A stretch of DNA of 64,000 nt from Niabella sp. (GCA_017744795.1 JAGIAQ010000009.1:1-64000), one strand, 5' to 3'. Shown: positions 1 through 9,622, counted from the stretch's first letter. Numbers and translations are program-made. Notes: generated from the letters alone by a model not told the origin.

Positions 1-1659
1 ACTGATATTCTCGAAATGAAGGTGCTTATTATATTTCCTGTTGACAAAGGTTTCCAAAAACTGTAAGGTGGAAGTATGATCAAATACCTGTGAACATACC
101 TTGCCCCCGCGGCTCCAGGGAGAAGCAATGAGCATGGGTACTCTGAAACCCAGTCCTACCGGGGCTTCCCGCGCCTGCTTCTTCGGTATTCCCTGTTTTA
201 ATTCATATTCCAGGCGCACATGCTCAATCTCGGTATCAATACCCGCACTGCACTTTCCGGTGCCCGGCTTTTTATTATCGCAAATTGAAAAGGGCGGCAC
301 GTGATCGTAATAGCCGTCGTTTTCATCATAGGTAACAAAAAAGATCGTTTTCTTCCATACTTCCGGGTTTTTGGTAAGAATATCCAGCATTTCCGACACA
401 TACCAGGCGCCATACCAGGGTGCACTGGGATGATCTGAAAAGTTCTGCGGTCCGGCAAACCAGGAAACCGTGGGCAATTTACCTTCGTTTACATCTTTTC
501 GAAACTGGTAAAAAACATCTCCGGCAGGCACCGTTGCTTCGCGTTTGGTGCCGTTATCCGTATAATCCAAACGTGAAATATTCCGATAATTTTTATCGCC
601 TTTATTATTTACAAATGCGTTATAGAATAATTGTTTTTGGGCATCCGTGAGGGCATTAAAGTTTTCAATGCTCCATTGCTTCAGCTCTGCCGTGGCGTTA
701 TCCAAAGCTTCCTGCTTTTTCTGCAATGCTGCCTTTACCTTAGTGGCGCGTTCCTCACTGGACGGACTTTCTTCCTGCAGCTTGTTAATTTCTCCAGGCA
801 GGGTTTCTACCTGTTTTTTTATATTCTCAATATAATAAGGAGTAAATTTTACGTTATAGGCCTTAAAAAATTCCAGGAGATTGCATCCAAAGTTGGCCAG
901 CCAGGAGCGCTCCTCACCCTTAAACCCGCCCCCACAGGAGATTTCATTCTGGTAAAACTTCCAGGAGATTTGGTTTTGAGAAAGCAATTCAGGAAAGGTT
1001 TTCCAGGTCATTTTTGCATGCCCGAAATTATCGTTCCGGATATTATCCCGCGGATAGCCGTCGTCTGTATCACGAATATTTCCTGTCCAAAAGAAAGAAC
1101 GGTTGGGTGTGGTGCTGGTCATGGCAGAACAAAAATTCTGATCGCAGATCGTAAAAGCATCGGCCATTCCATAATTGAACGGAAGATCTTCGCGGGTATA
1201 AAAGCCAAGTGTAAGCGGCATCTGCGCATATTTTGCGTTGCCGGATCTTTTTGCCAGCAACCACTTATCGTATTTACCATTATTAAAGGCATCTACCTGA
1301 CTGGGACGGGAATGTGGCAGCGAGCCCATCCAGGTGATCTTTGATTCTTTAATATTCAGCCGGAAGGGGCCGTAAGTCTCCTTTTTATCATTTGTCTGAA
1401 ACCATACGGGTTTCTGATCGGGAAGGGTAATCGCTCTTGGATCGTTTAAGCCCCGTACGCCCTGCAGGCTGCCAAAGCAGTGATCGAAAGACCGGTTTTC
1501 CTGCATCAGGATCACAATATGTTCTGCGTCCAGGAAGGTGCTTCCCGGCGCGGGGTCGATGGAGAGGGCTTTAATCAGTGAGTCAGGAAGAGAAGTTTTG
1601 ATGCCGGCGGCGCCGGATAATAACATTGATTTTTTCAGAAAGGTTCTGCGGTTATCCAT
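1..1659 (-). CDS. Phosphocholine-type phospholipase C, Tat-exported (C-terminus outside window)
   Basis: This gene runs off the left edge, so 553 N-terminal codons are visible and the C-terminal domains are missing. The start ATG at 1659 is followed by a twin-arginine signal (RRTFLKK, residues 4-10), so the folded enzyme is probably exported by Tat. Residues 47-63 hold the family motif with ENRSFDH, residues 183-187 the TTPNR segment with the likely nucleophilic Thr, and residues about 441-454 a DENDG metal-site motif. These are typical of the bacterial phospholipase C / acid phosphatase A family, which cleaves phosphocholine headgroups. The exact substrate is inferred from family resemblance. 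The same strand continues with the heparinase-like gene upstream, but 137 bp separate them. Confidence 0.9.
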   Translation of the reverse strand, partial: MDNRRTFLKKSMLLSGAAGIKTSLPDSLIKALSIDPAPGSTFLDAEHIVILMQENRSFDHCFGSLQGVRGLNDPRAITLPDQKPVWFQTNDKKETYGPFRLNIKESKITWMGSLPHSRPSQVDAFNNGKYDKWLLAKRSGNAKYAQMPLTLGFYTREDLPFNYGMADAFTICDQNFCSAMTSTTPNRSFFWTGNIRDTDDGYPRDNIRNDNFGHAKMTWKTFPELLSQNQISWKFYQNEISCGGGFKGEERSWLANFGCNLLEFFKAYNVKFTPYYIENIKKQVETLPGEINKLQEESPSSEERATKVKAALQKKQEALDNATAELKQWSIENFNALTDAQKQLFYNAFVNNKGDKNYRNISRLDYTDNGTKREATVPAGDVFYQFRKDVNEGKLPTVSWFAGPQNFSDHPSAPWYGAWYVSEMLDILTKNPEVWKKTIFFVTYDENDGYYDHVPPFSICDNKKPGTGKCSAGIDTEIEHVRLEYELKQGIPKKQAREAPVGLGFRVPMLIASPWSRGGKVCSQVFDHTSTLQFLETFVNRKYNKHLHFENIS

Positions 1660-1796
1660 TCGTTTTTTTTACAGATGAAGCAATTACGTTAAAAATACCC
1701 ACTGCATTCCGCAGCGATCAAAAAAAATAGCTGACTGGTTCTATTTTCTTTTCTGCGGTAACGCGGGCCTTTTTGACGACTATTGCTGCGAATGGT

Positions 1797-3668
1797 TTAA
1801 TGCCAGTTTTTCAACGCCGTTATTTTTTTGTCGACTTTGTTTTTATCTCCCGGAACAAGATAAACGGCAAATGTTTTTTTGCTGTTGGCGGGCAATTCTG
1901 TTTCAAAACCGACAATGGTCGTTCCGGGATTGGGCGCATCGTAACTATTAGTGGGCGCCGTGCTCCAGGTTTTAATGGTAACAGGTTGCTCTGCTGCGAT
2001 CTGCAGCAACAGTGTTTTTCCATTCTTTGTCAGCTCAATTTCGGTAGCTGATTTAACGGTGACCGTAGCCGGCGTTACCATCCGCCACTGCATTTTAACG
2101 GATTGATTCGTTGTGGTAATTTCATCCTGTATCAATCCGTATCCATTGTTTACAAGAGCAACACCTCTTTCAGCGCTTTTTATTTGTCCTTTATAAACTC
2201 CCGTGAGGTCAGTTTCCGCAAAACTAAAACCAGCTGCACCGGAAGATTTTGTAATAACAGCCCTTCCTTCCAAACGCTGCAGACTGTCATCAAACGTTAG
2301 TGTGTTATGCGCAAAATTGGTATAGCGGAATACTTTCCAGCGCTCCGATTGTTGCGAACGATCCCAGATATTTAATCCTTTCGATTCCAGCGATTCATAA
2401 TTCTGCATGCCAAAATCCATTGCCCAGCGTACGCCCTTGGCTTCAAAAACAAAGGAGCCTTCATCCATATGCGCATGACTATTGCCGGGCGAGCCCATTT
2501 TGAATCCCAGGAACAACGCGTTTGGATCCGTCCAGCTCGTGCGCATCATTGCAACGGGTGATGGTCCTCCCCCCTCCCAGAATAATTTTTTTGGTGCGGA
2601 GCTATTGGTCAGTTGCAGATCCTTTCCCCAAAGCAGCAGCGTTGGTAAAAAACGATCATGGATCAAAGCATTTTTATTTTTATCGTTGTGCAGGTATTGC
2701 AATTCGTTCCATATTAAGGAAGGATCATTCAATTTTTTTGCAAACCAGAACATGGCACCATTACATTCGGCCCCTGTGCCTGCATCAGAATAATTAAAAG
2801 GAAGACCTGTAGGCGCAATCATTTGCTGCATATAACCGGGCGTTTTTAGGAACCCGGGCAACTGGCTCAGCCCGTAATCCGTTCCCAGCAACTGTTCCAG
2901 TGCATTAATAAAAAACACGTTGAAAGTGGTTCCGTAGCTCCAATAGCCGTAGCCCTCCGGATAAGCCCCATCCGGCGCGTATAATTTCATCGGTTTTTTT
3001 ATGGATTCCACCGCGCGCGCAATGACCTGACTGCATAGTTCGGGCTCCGATTCAAAAATGGCGATAGCACCATAGGTAATGCCCGTATTACAGACCTGGT
3101 TCCAGTTATTATCTATTTTCAGCCAATTGTTGAAATGGGCGTCAAAAGAGGTTTTGATGCCGAAGTTCAAAATAGCTGTTTTTATTTTTTCACGTGATGC
3201 AGGAGCCAGTTCATCATAGAGCCAATCGTAGCCAATGGCAGCGGCCATGGTCATTTCAGCCACATCCAGGTAATGCGAGGGATTCCAGTCTTCAAATGCG
3301 GAAATGGTAAGGAGCTGTTGTGTTGCCGCATCCAGGTATTTTTTCTCATGGGTCATGCGGTACGCATAAGAAAGGAAAAAGATACGACGGATCGCTTCGC
3401 GGGATACGGAGAGCAGGCGCTTGCCGATTTTCTTATGTTCCAATGCTGGTGCAGCTATGATCTTATCGCACTCTTCTAACAAAAGGGTGTTCACTTTTTT
3501 GAAAGCTGCATTTTTATCGATGGCATTTTCAATCTGCTTTTCTTCGCCTTTAACCATTAGGAGCCGCGGATGCGGTTTTGCGGCCAGCTGCTCTAAATGC
3601 GCTTGCCCGTAACCGGTACCAGATGCTAACAGGAGTCCTAAAAATAAAAGAAAGCCAATCGATTTCAT
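1797..3668 (-). CDS. Heparinase II/III family polysaccharide lyase
   Basis: The product is a 623-residue secreted protein. Residues 1-21 are a Sec signal peptide. The middle is an alpha/alpha-toroid region (about 25-330) rich in Trp and Tyr, and the C-terminal half is a beta-sandwich. Residues about 393-405 carry the NSHAHMDEGSF segment and about 449-457 carry FAHNTLTF, both typical of heparinase II/III-like and alginate-lyase-like proteins that cleave uronic-acid glycans by beta-elimination. It is divergent from a GH88 unsaturated uronyl hydrolase across 132 bp; GH88 acts on the products of such lyases. This pairing supports a shared pathway, but the glycan cannot be named from sequence. Confidence 0.88.
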   Translation of the reverse strand: MKSIGFLLFLGLLLASGTGYGQAHLEQLAAKPHPRLLMVKGEEKQIENAIDKNAAFKKVNTLLLEECDKIIAAPALEHKKIGKRLLSVSREAIRRIFFLSYAYRMTHEKKYLDAATQQLLTISAFEDWNPSHYLDVAEMTMAAAIGYDWLYDELAPASREKIKTAILNFGIKTSFDAHFNNWLKIDNNWNQVCNTGITYGAIAIFESEPELCSQVIARAVESIKKPMKLYAPDGAYPEGYGYWSYGTTFNVFFINALEQLLGTDYGLSQLPGFLKTPGYMQQMIAPTGLPFNYSDAGTGAECNGAMFWFAKKLNDPSLIWNELQYLHNDKNKNALIHDRFLPTLLLWGKDLQLTNSSAPKKLFWEGGGPSPVAMMRTSWTDPNALFLGFKMGSPGNSHAHMDEGSFVFEAKGVRWAMDFGMQNYESLESKGLNIWDRSQQSERWKVFRYTNFAHNTLTFDDSLQRLEGRAVITKSSGAAGFSFAETDLTGVYKGQIKSAERGVALVNNGYGLIQDEITTTNQSVKMQWRMVTPATVTVKSATEIELTKNGKTLLLQIAAEQPVTIKTWSTAPTNSYDAPNPGTTIVGFETELPANSKKTFAVYLVPGDKNKVDKKITALKNWH

Positions 3669-3800
3669 AAGAGGATTTTTGAACTATAAAAATAGGAACA
3701 ATGTTGAATTGTTTGATTTTTATTATTTTGGCGTTTTAACCAATAGTGAGTGTCATCTAAAGGAATCGTTGACAGCACACTAGCATAACATTCAACTTCA

Positions 3801-4988
3801 ATGAACCCTATTCTACGATTGACCGTTGCCGCCGGGCTGCTTTTAACTGCAGTTGCTGGCGCTGCACAACAAAATATGCGTACCCTGGTAAAAGAAGATG
3901 AAACATTTGCCGCAGCACAATATAAATTGCTAATGCAAAAGGTGCCGGCAGATAAAATGCCGCAGAATTATGACCCCGCAAAGGACCAGTTGATTGTGTC
4001 GTCTGTAGATTGGTGGACAAGCGGATTCTACCCCGGCACGTTATGGCTGATATACAAAGCAACAAAAGATCCGCAAATTCTTGTCGAGGCTAAAAAAAGA
4101 TTGACCATCGAAGAACCGATGCAATATTACACCGGCAATCATGATATCGGGTTTATGATCAATTGCAGCTTTGGTACCGCTTATCAACTCACTAAAGATC
4201 CACATTATAAAGACGTACTTCTGACCGCGGCGCAAACGGCTACAAAGCGCTACCGGCGGGGAATGCACGCTATTCAATCCTGGAATAAAAGTAAAAAGTT
4301 CAATGCTCCCGTGATCATTGACAACATGATGAACCTGGAGCTGCTGGAATGGGCATCAACAAACGGGGGTACAAAATACCTGGCGGAGGTTGCGGAAAAT
4401 CACGCAAATACAACACTAAAGAATCATTTCCGGCCGGATGGCAGCAGTTATCATGTGGTGGACTATGATACCGCAACCGGTGCTGTATTAAAAAGAGTTA
4501 CCCACCAGGGATACGCCGATGCTTCTGCCTGGTCGCGCGGTCAGGCCTGGGGACTCTACGGCTACACCATGATGTACCGGTTCACAAAAAAGCCGGAATA
4601 CCTGGCCCATGCACATAAGATTGCTAAATTTATTTTGAGTAACCCGAATCTCCCCGCTGATAATGTACCCTATTGGGATTTTGACGCGCCGGACATTCCC
4701 AATGCACCACGGGATGTTTCTGCTGCTGCGGTGATGGCTTCTGCCCTGCTGGAATTGGCGCAATACAGCAATGCAAAACAAAAGACTGATTATATAAAAG
4801 ACGCTACTGCCATTATTAAAGCATTATCGACTACCTATCGCTCGAAACCCGGCGGCAGCAAGGGTTTTATATTGACGCAAAGTGTGGGCAGTCTGCCTTC
4901 GAAATCAGAGGTGAATGTTTCGCTTAGTTATGCCGATTATTATTTTATGGAGGCCTTAGACAGGTATAAACAGTGGGTACTAAAATAA
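3801..4988 (+). CDS. Glycoside hydrolase family 88 (unsaturated uronyl hydrolase)
   Basis: The product is 395 residues with a Sec signal peptide ending near residue 22. It matches GH88, which removes the 4,5-unsaturated uronic acid left at the non-reducing end by polysaccharide lyases. The two expected acidic sites are visible: HDIGF (about 113-118) and IDNMMNLELL (about 172-181). The WWTSGFYPG segment near residue 72 is also typical of the family. It is transcribed away from the heparinase-like gene and ends toward galK. Function at family level is secure; the substrate (glycosaminoglycan, ulvan-like or other uronic glycan) is open. Confidence 0.92.
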   Translation: MNPILRLTVAAGLLLTAVAGAAQQNMRTLVKEDETFAAAQYKLLMQKVPADKMPQNYDPAKDQLIVSSVDWWTSGFYPGTLWLIYKATKDPQILVEAKKRLTIEEPMQYYTGNHDIGFMINCSFGTAYQLTKDPHYKDVLLTAAQTATKRYRRGMHAIQSWNKSKKFNAPVIIDNMMNLELLEWASTNGGTKYLAEVAENHANTTLKNHFRPDGSSYHVVDYDTATGAVLKRVTHQGYADASAWSRGQAWGLYGYTMMYRFTKKPEYLAHAHKIAKFILSNPNLPADNVPYWDFDAPDIPNAPRDVSAAAVMASALLELAQYSNAKQKTDYIKDATAIIKALSTTYRSKPGGSKGFILTQSVGSLPSKSEVNVSLSYADYYFMEALDRYKQWVLK

Positions 4989-5016
4989 TTTCAACTGCTC
5001 TTATACTTTTTTAATA

Positions 5017-5031
5017 ATCGCCGGAGGCGAT
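5017..5031. repeat. 15-bp palindromic repeat, copy 1 (family I)
   Basis: The 15-mer ATCGCC-GGA-GGCGAT is a perfect hairpin. An exact copy on the other strand lies at 52705-52719 in similar context (TTAA before, TAAA after). It sits downstream of the GH88 gene. Confidence 0.6.
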
Positions 5032-5082
5032 AAAATAAGCGTGTAAAGCGAGGACGCTTCACACAGCATGTGTTAAAATAAA

Positions 5083-5112
5083 ACCTGTGAGGTTTAAAAA
5101 AACCTCACAGGT
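5083..5112 (-). terminator. Intrinsic terminator after galK
   Basis: A perfect 13-bp stem (5083-5095 with 5100-5112) encloses an AAAA loop. On the minus strand it is followed by a T-rich tract (TTTTATTTT) and starts 4 bp after the galK stop. It lies between two convergent genes and could also block readthrough from the GH88 gene. Confidence 0.8.
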
Positions 5113-5116
5113 CTCT

Positions 5117-6277
5117 TCATTTAATTGTCCGTACTCCTTCAGCAATTATGGAAGAGAACACGCCGGGTTTGTAGCCGATACGCGTTTCATAGTCTGCCGA
5201 TACCTTTTCAGCAAAATCATCAAAGCTGTCTTTTTTGATCAAAGCAATCGCACAACCGCCAAAACCCGCACCCGTCATGCGGGCACCGATGCAGTCTTTA
5301 TAGGTTCGGCAAAAATCAACAATGGCATCCAGTTCCCTGCCTGATACTTCATACAGATGTTGCAGCGAATCATGCGAAGCATACATTAATTCTCCAAATG
5401 TGTTGATATCTTTTTTTACCAATGCATCCTTCGCAGCCTTCACCCGGTCGTTCTCGGTAATTACATGTAAGGCCCGCTTTTCCAGTACCGGGTCGCCCAA
5501 CAGCTGTTTGTTTGCTTCAAATTCGGCGCTGCTGATATCCGTCAGGTGCTGCACCGCAAATTTTTCCTGCAGTTTTTTTAGTGCGGTCCGGCATTCATTA
5601 AACCGTTCATTGTATTTCGATTCTACCAGTTTGCGGGGTTTGTTACTGTTGATAATCGCCAAAACATAATCCCCGATCTCAAAAGGCAGGTATTCATAAT
5701 CCAGCGTACCGGTATTCAACAAAATAGCCTGGCCTTCCTTACCCATCGCCACAGCAAACTGATCCATGATGCCACTGTTCAACCCCATAAAATCATTTTC
5801 CACCTTCTTTCCCAGTATGGCCAGATCCGTATTGGACATCGCTCCCTCAAACATACTATTGATGGCATGAGCGGTCAGTACCTCAATAGAGGCGCTGGAC
5901 GAAAGCCCTGAACCAATGGGCAGGTTCCCGGAAAAGAGAAAATCAAGCCCGGTAAGCTCAATACCCTTTTGCTGCATTTCATGCAATACCCCAACAGGGT
6001 AATTGTACCATTCCGCGCCCGATTTTGTATACCCGTTTTTATTTAATTCAAGGGTAGCCGACTCAGGAAAATCAACCGCATGAAAGCGAAAAACATTCGC
6101 ATCATTTTTTGCAACAAGTAAGGTTGTACCCAGGGAAATAGCGCAGGGCATAACCTGGCCGCCGTTATAGTCGATGTGCTCCCCGATCAGGTTTACACGC
6201 CCCGGACAGAAAAAGATATGCTCCGCGGGATTATTATAATTTTTTTCAAATTCTTTTTGCAATTCATTTATCGTCAT
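5117..6277 (-). CDS. galK: Galactokinase
   Basis: GHMP-family kinase that phosphorylates galactose at C1 in the Leloir pathway. I start it at the ATG at 6277 (386 residues), because the reading frame upstream (to 6349) has no family sequence and would overlap galM. The galactokinase signature with GRVNLIGEH lies near residue 25, the GHMP phosphate loop PIGSGLSSSAS in the middle, and the third motif MTGAGFGGCAIAL near the C-terminus. It is head-to-head with galM with only 36 bp between start codons, and an intrinsic terminator follows its stop. Confidence 0.96.
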   Translation of the reverse strand: MTINELQKEFEKNYNNPAEHIFFCPGRVNLIGEHIDYNGGQVMPCAISLGTTLLVAKNDANVFRFHAVDFPESATLELNKNGYTKSGAEWYNYPVGVLHEMQQKGIELTGLDFLFSGNLPIGSGLSSSASIEVLTAHAINSMFEGAMSNTDLAILGKKVENDFMGLNSGIMDQFAVAMGKEGQAILLNTGTLDYEYLPFEIGDYVLAIINSNKPRKLVESKYNERFNECRTALKKLQEKFAVQHLTDISSAEFEANKQLLGDPVLEKRALHVITENDRVKAAKDALVKKDINTFGELMYASHDSLQHLYEVSGRELDAIVDFCRTYKDCIGARMTGAGFGGCAIALIKKDSFDDFAEKVSADYETRIGYKPGVFSSIIAEGVRTIK

Positions 6278-6313
6278 AACAATAGTATTATTTTTATCAA
6301 AAATCAATTCTTC

Positions 6314-7384
6314 ATGATTGAAATTACTGAGCAGCTTGCCGCACAGCATCCTAACAGGAAAAATGTTTATGTATTTACATTAAAGAACGACGCGGGAACT
6401 GAAGTTCGGGTAACCAATTACGGCGCCATTATTATGTCGATAAAAATACGGAAATCGGACGGAAGTTTTAACGATGTTGTTTTGGGCTTTGATGAGCCGC
6501 AACAATATTGGTCAGATGCCTATCTGAAAAAATACCCCTATTACGGGGCTGCCATTGGCCGCTATGCAAATCGCATCAAGGGATCAGCAATTACCATTGA
6601 AGGAAAAGAATATGCACTGCAGGGTGCCGGTTCCGGCTGCCAGCTGCACGGCGGCGTGGAAGGATTTGACAAAAAAGTGTGGGACAAAATTGCGGCAGGC
6701 GACGGGCAGGTGGTATTACAATATGTAAGTCCGGATGGCGAAGAAGGCTTCCCGGGAAACCTCACGGTACAGGTCATTTTTTCATTAAATGAGGCCAATG
6801 AATTTAGTTATGAATATAAAGCCACAACCGATGCGCCAACGGCGGTGAACTTAACCCACCACGGTTATTTCAATCTGAATAATGGCAAGGGCCGGATCGA
6901 TAATCATCATTTAAGGGTCCATGCTTCTCATTACCTGGAGCAGGATGAAAATTATTGCACTACCGGAACGATTTTACCGGTGAAAGGGACACGGAACGAC
7001 TTCAGCGCCTACCAGGAAACGGGAAATATTGAACATCCCGAAAAAGGAATTGACATCAGCTTTCCATTAGACCAGCAAGGCATTGACCGGGTAGCAGCAG
7101 AAGCCTGGTGCGATGAGGAAGATGTAAAATTGGAAGTATATACTACAGAACCGGTAGTACATTTGTATAACAGCTATGGTTCACCCGATATCACTGGTAA
7201 AAACGGACAGCCGTATACTGCTTTTTCCGCGTTTTGTTTCGAAACACAGGTGCACCCAAATGCTATCACGATTCCTTCGTTCCCCAATACCGTACTGAAG
7301 CCGGGGGAAGAGTATTATACTAAAACGATTTATAAATTTGTAAACCAGTCAGGTTTTAGAAACCTCACTGATTTGTATGGTTAA
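6314..7384 (+). CDS. galM: Aldose 1-epimerase (galactose mutarotase)
   Basis: Interconverts beta- and alpha-galactose so that galactokinase can use it. The start at 6314 gives 356 residues beginning MIEITEQLA; the longer in-frame extension to 6176 would run into galK and looks non-native. Family motifs are visible: NRIKG near residue 80, LHGGVEGFDKKVW, LTHHGYFNL with the catalytic His, and CFETQVHPNA with the catalytic Glu near the C-terminus. No signal peptide is present, so it is likely cytoplasmic. Its stop overlaps the stop of the convergent hydroxylase gene in a shared TTAA. Confidence 0.95.
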   Translation: MIEITEQLAAQHPNRKNVYVFTLKNDAGTEVRVTNYGAIIMSIKIRKSDGSFNDVVLGFDEPQQYWSDAYLKKYPYYGAAIGRYANRIKGSAITIEGKEYALQGAGSGCQLHGGVEGFDKKVWDKIAAGDGQVVLQYVSPDGEEGFPGNLTVQVIFSLNEANEFSYEYKATTDAPTAVNLTHHGYFNLNNGKGRIDNHHLRVHASHYLEQDENYCTTGTILPVKGTRNDFSAYQETGNIEHPEKGIDISFPLDQQGIDRVAAEAWCDEEDVKLEVYTTEPVVHLYNSYGSPDITGKNGQPYTAFSAFCFETQVHPNAITIPSFPNTVLKPGEEYYTKTIYKFVNQSGFRNLTDLYG

Positions 7385-9138
7385 CGTCCCGGCAACAGTT
7401 CAATATGCCCCAGCGTATGCAGCCCGTCTTCAATCAATTTTGAAAGCTCAATATGACTGATTTTCAGTTCCTGCAGGTGTGCTTCAATTTCCCGTTGCAT
7501 TTCAACATGGATCGATCGGTCTTTTAAGATCTCCAGGAGCTCCATCGGGCAAAGCCAGTCATCATCATATTTTAATTGCAGTTCCTGCCAGATCGTGCCA
7601 ATCAGGTTTTCATTCTCATTGCCTTCACGAATGGCGCGTACCTGCTGATATAAAGCATGCAGCCGCAGCGTCTTTTTTGTGTATTGGGATCGCGGCATTT
7701 CCTTTGGAACGATGGTGATCTGTTCATAGGCATCTTTATCGGCAGCGCCGGAGAAAACAGAAACTATTTTTTCACCAACAGCCATATCATAGCGTCCCCA
7801 TTCCGGTTCAAACAACCGTTTTCCAGTGACAGTATTTGTTACGGTGCAATCAACAAAACTAATAAGCACCGGTATCTCATCATATATAAGTAGATCCACT
7901 ACTCTTCCTGAAACCTCAATGCCGCTTTGGAAGCGCAACACAGCGTTTTTTTCTTTTTCTACGCCGATATTTTTTAAACCCTCAATAGTAAATGCTTCCA
8001 GCGGAAGATCGTAATCTTTAAGTTTGCCTATGGGTGATCCAAATCCTTTTTGATGAACCTGCTTGCTGTGCCCACTTAATTCTTTGTCATCAACAGCAAG
8101 CGCGGTAGGTCCGTTTGTTTGCAAATAAGCGCCCGCCTCCGCTCCTGTTGCCTCAAAAATGCCCGACACCTGTAACCCGGAACTATAAACAGCGGTGCAT
8201 ACCAGACCGCAATCAATTGCCTTTTGTATGCTTTCACTTCCCCCCTTTCTGTAAGATAAGGCATCTGCAAATGTATCCAGCACCTGCACCAGGTTCTGAA
8301 AATCGGGGGTAACAAAAAGCTGGGGCTGTGGTTTAGTGATATCATAAGGGTAATTGACCGCATCAATTGTGTAAAGCAGCTTTTTAACTTCCGGCTGCAT
8401 ACAGGTAACGCTTTCACCGATGGACGACAGCAATCCCGCTCCATAAATTTTATGGTCTTCCAAAGTACCGATGAGGCCATACTCCACCGTCCACCAGTGT
8501 AACCGCGCCAGCAACGCCATTTCCGAAGGCTCCCCCATGTTTTGCTGAATATGGCATAGTTCTTCTTCCGCTGTTTTGATCGCCCGTTCCGTTGTTCCTG
8601 CCAACTCCTTTAAAACCGCCAGTTTCCGGATGGCCTCAAAAAGTTCCTGGTCTTTTTTTGAGAGCATGGCCCTGGTACCCACTTCGCCGGTAAATTGAAG
8701 GTACGCCGCATATTCCCGTTCACCGATTATGGGAGCATGTCCGGCAGATTCATGAATAATATCCGGAGCGGGTGTGTACTCAATATGTTCGATCTGGCGA
8801 ATATCTGCAGCGACAATTAAAACGCGGTAGGCCTGGAATTCCATAAACGCCTGGGAGGGTATAAAGCCGTTGACCGTAACGGCCCCCCAGCCTATCTGTT
8901 TCAGATGATCATTCATCGTTTGCAGATCAGGGATATGTTCAATAGTTAGCCCGGCCTTTTTAAGGCCGGGAATATAGGGGTAATAAGCAACATCTTTCAG
9001 GTACCGGTAGTTTTGACGCATTACATAACGCCAAACCGCATGGTCAACAGCCGTGTAATGTTCATAATGCTGCTCAACAATATATTGCTTTAAATGATGG
9101 GGAAGTTTATCAATCAGATTGTTATTATAGTTGTTCAT
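7381..9138 (-). CDS. Aromatic amino acid hydroxylase (phenylalanine 4-monooxygenase-like), long form
   Basis: Iron- and pterin-dependent hydroxylase of the Phe/Tyr/Trp hydroxylase family. The iron ligands are all present: His129 and His134 in PDIIHESAGHAP and Glu219 in WWTVEYGL. The catalytic core takes up about residues 30-300. At 585 residues it is roughly twice the size of classic bacterial phenylalanine hydroxylases; the extra C-terminal 280 residues are mostly beta-rich and I cannot assign them. No N-terminal regulatory ACT domain is obvious. Phe-to-Tyr conversion is the most likely activity, but substrate choice is not decided by what I can see. Confidence 0.9.
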   Translation of the reverse strand: MNNYNNNLIDKLPHHLKQYIVEQHYEHYTAVDHAVWRYVMRQNYRYLKDVAYYPYIPGLKKAGLTIEHIPDLQTMNDHLKQIGWGAVTVNGFIPSQAFMEFQAYRVLIVAADIRQIEHIEYTPAPDIIHESAGHAPIIGEREYAAYLQFTGEVGTRAMLSKKDQELFEAIRKLAVLKELAGTTERAIKTAEEELCHIQQNMGEPSEMALLARLHWWTVEYGLIGTLEDHKIYGAGLLSSIGESVTCMQPEVKKLLYTIDAVNYPYDITKPQPQLFVTPDFQNLVQVLDTFADALSYRKGGSESIQKAIDCGLVCTAVYSSGLQVSGIFEATGAEAGAYLQTNGPTALAVDDKELSGHSKQVHQKGFGSPIGKLKDYDLPLEAFTIEGLKNIGVEKEKNAVLRFQSGIEVSGRVVDLLIYDEIPVLISFVDCTVTNTVTGKRLFEPEWGRYDMAVGEKIVSVFSGAADKDAYEQITIVPKEMPRSQYTKKTLRLHALYQQVRAIREGNENENLIGTIWQELQLKYDDDWLCPMELLEILKDRSIHVEMQREIEAHLQELKISHIELSKLIEDGLHTLGHIELLPGR

Positions 9139-9208
9139 ACACCTTTCAAAAACTAACAGTTGTAAGTTAATGAAAATATATGAAGCTTTTCCGTTAAAAT
9201 TTGACGAC

Positions 9209-9622
9209 CTATAGTTTTTCGCCGGCCATTTTTAAAACCAGCTCCCATTCTTCCGGTTTTACGGTTTGCACCGATAAGCGGCCGAGTCGTACCAGGTCCA
9301 TATTTTTTAGCGCCGGAATTTCTTTCAGCTCAGCCAGGGTAATCTCTTTTTTTAATTTTTTATACGGCGCTACTTCCACTGCTACCCACCGTTCATCAGT
9401 TGTAGTAGGATCCTGAAAAGCCTCTTTAACAATTTTTGCAATGCCCACAATGGCAACGCCTTCGTTACTATGATAAAAAAAAGCAAGATCTCCTTTTTTC
9501 ATAGCACGGAGGTTCAGGCGGGCCGCATAATTGCGTACCCCATCCCATACGGTTTTCTTATCTTTCACTAATTGATCATAGCTGTATTTGAAGGGTTCCG
9601 ATTTAATAAGCCAGTAGGCCAT
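9209..9622 (-). CDS. EVE domain protein
   Basis: The product is 137 residues and consists almost entirely of one EVE domain. The start MAYWLIKSEP, the WDGVRNYAAR segment (about 26-36) and GDLAFFYHS (about 43-52) are the family hallmarks. EVE domains belong to the PUA-like fold and bind modified bases in DNA or RNA, and they are found in housekeeping and defence proteins. This stand-alone short form is the conserved housekeeping type. It is divergent from the FAD oxidoreductase gene across 85 bp. Confidence 0.92.
   Translation of the reverse strand: MAYWLIKSEPFKYSYDQLVKDKKTVWDGVRNYAARLNLRAMKKGDLAFFYHSNEGVAIVGIAKIVKEAFQDPTTTDERWVAVEVAPYKKLKKEITLAELKEIPALKNMDLVRLGRLSVQTVKPEEWELVLKMAGEKL

Noticed and set aside
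631-1344. 237-codon plus-strand open frame
   Set aside because: Lies wholly antisense to the phospholipase C gene, which has clear motifs; Phe/Cys-rich composition is typical of a shadow frame.
1684-1743. Nineteen-codon minus-strand stretch (AIFFDRCGMQWVFLT) that looks like the C-terminus of a VOC/glyoxalase protein
   Set aside because: Too short to claim as a gene remnant; an in-frame stop lies directly before it, and the match rests on a few residues from memory.
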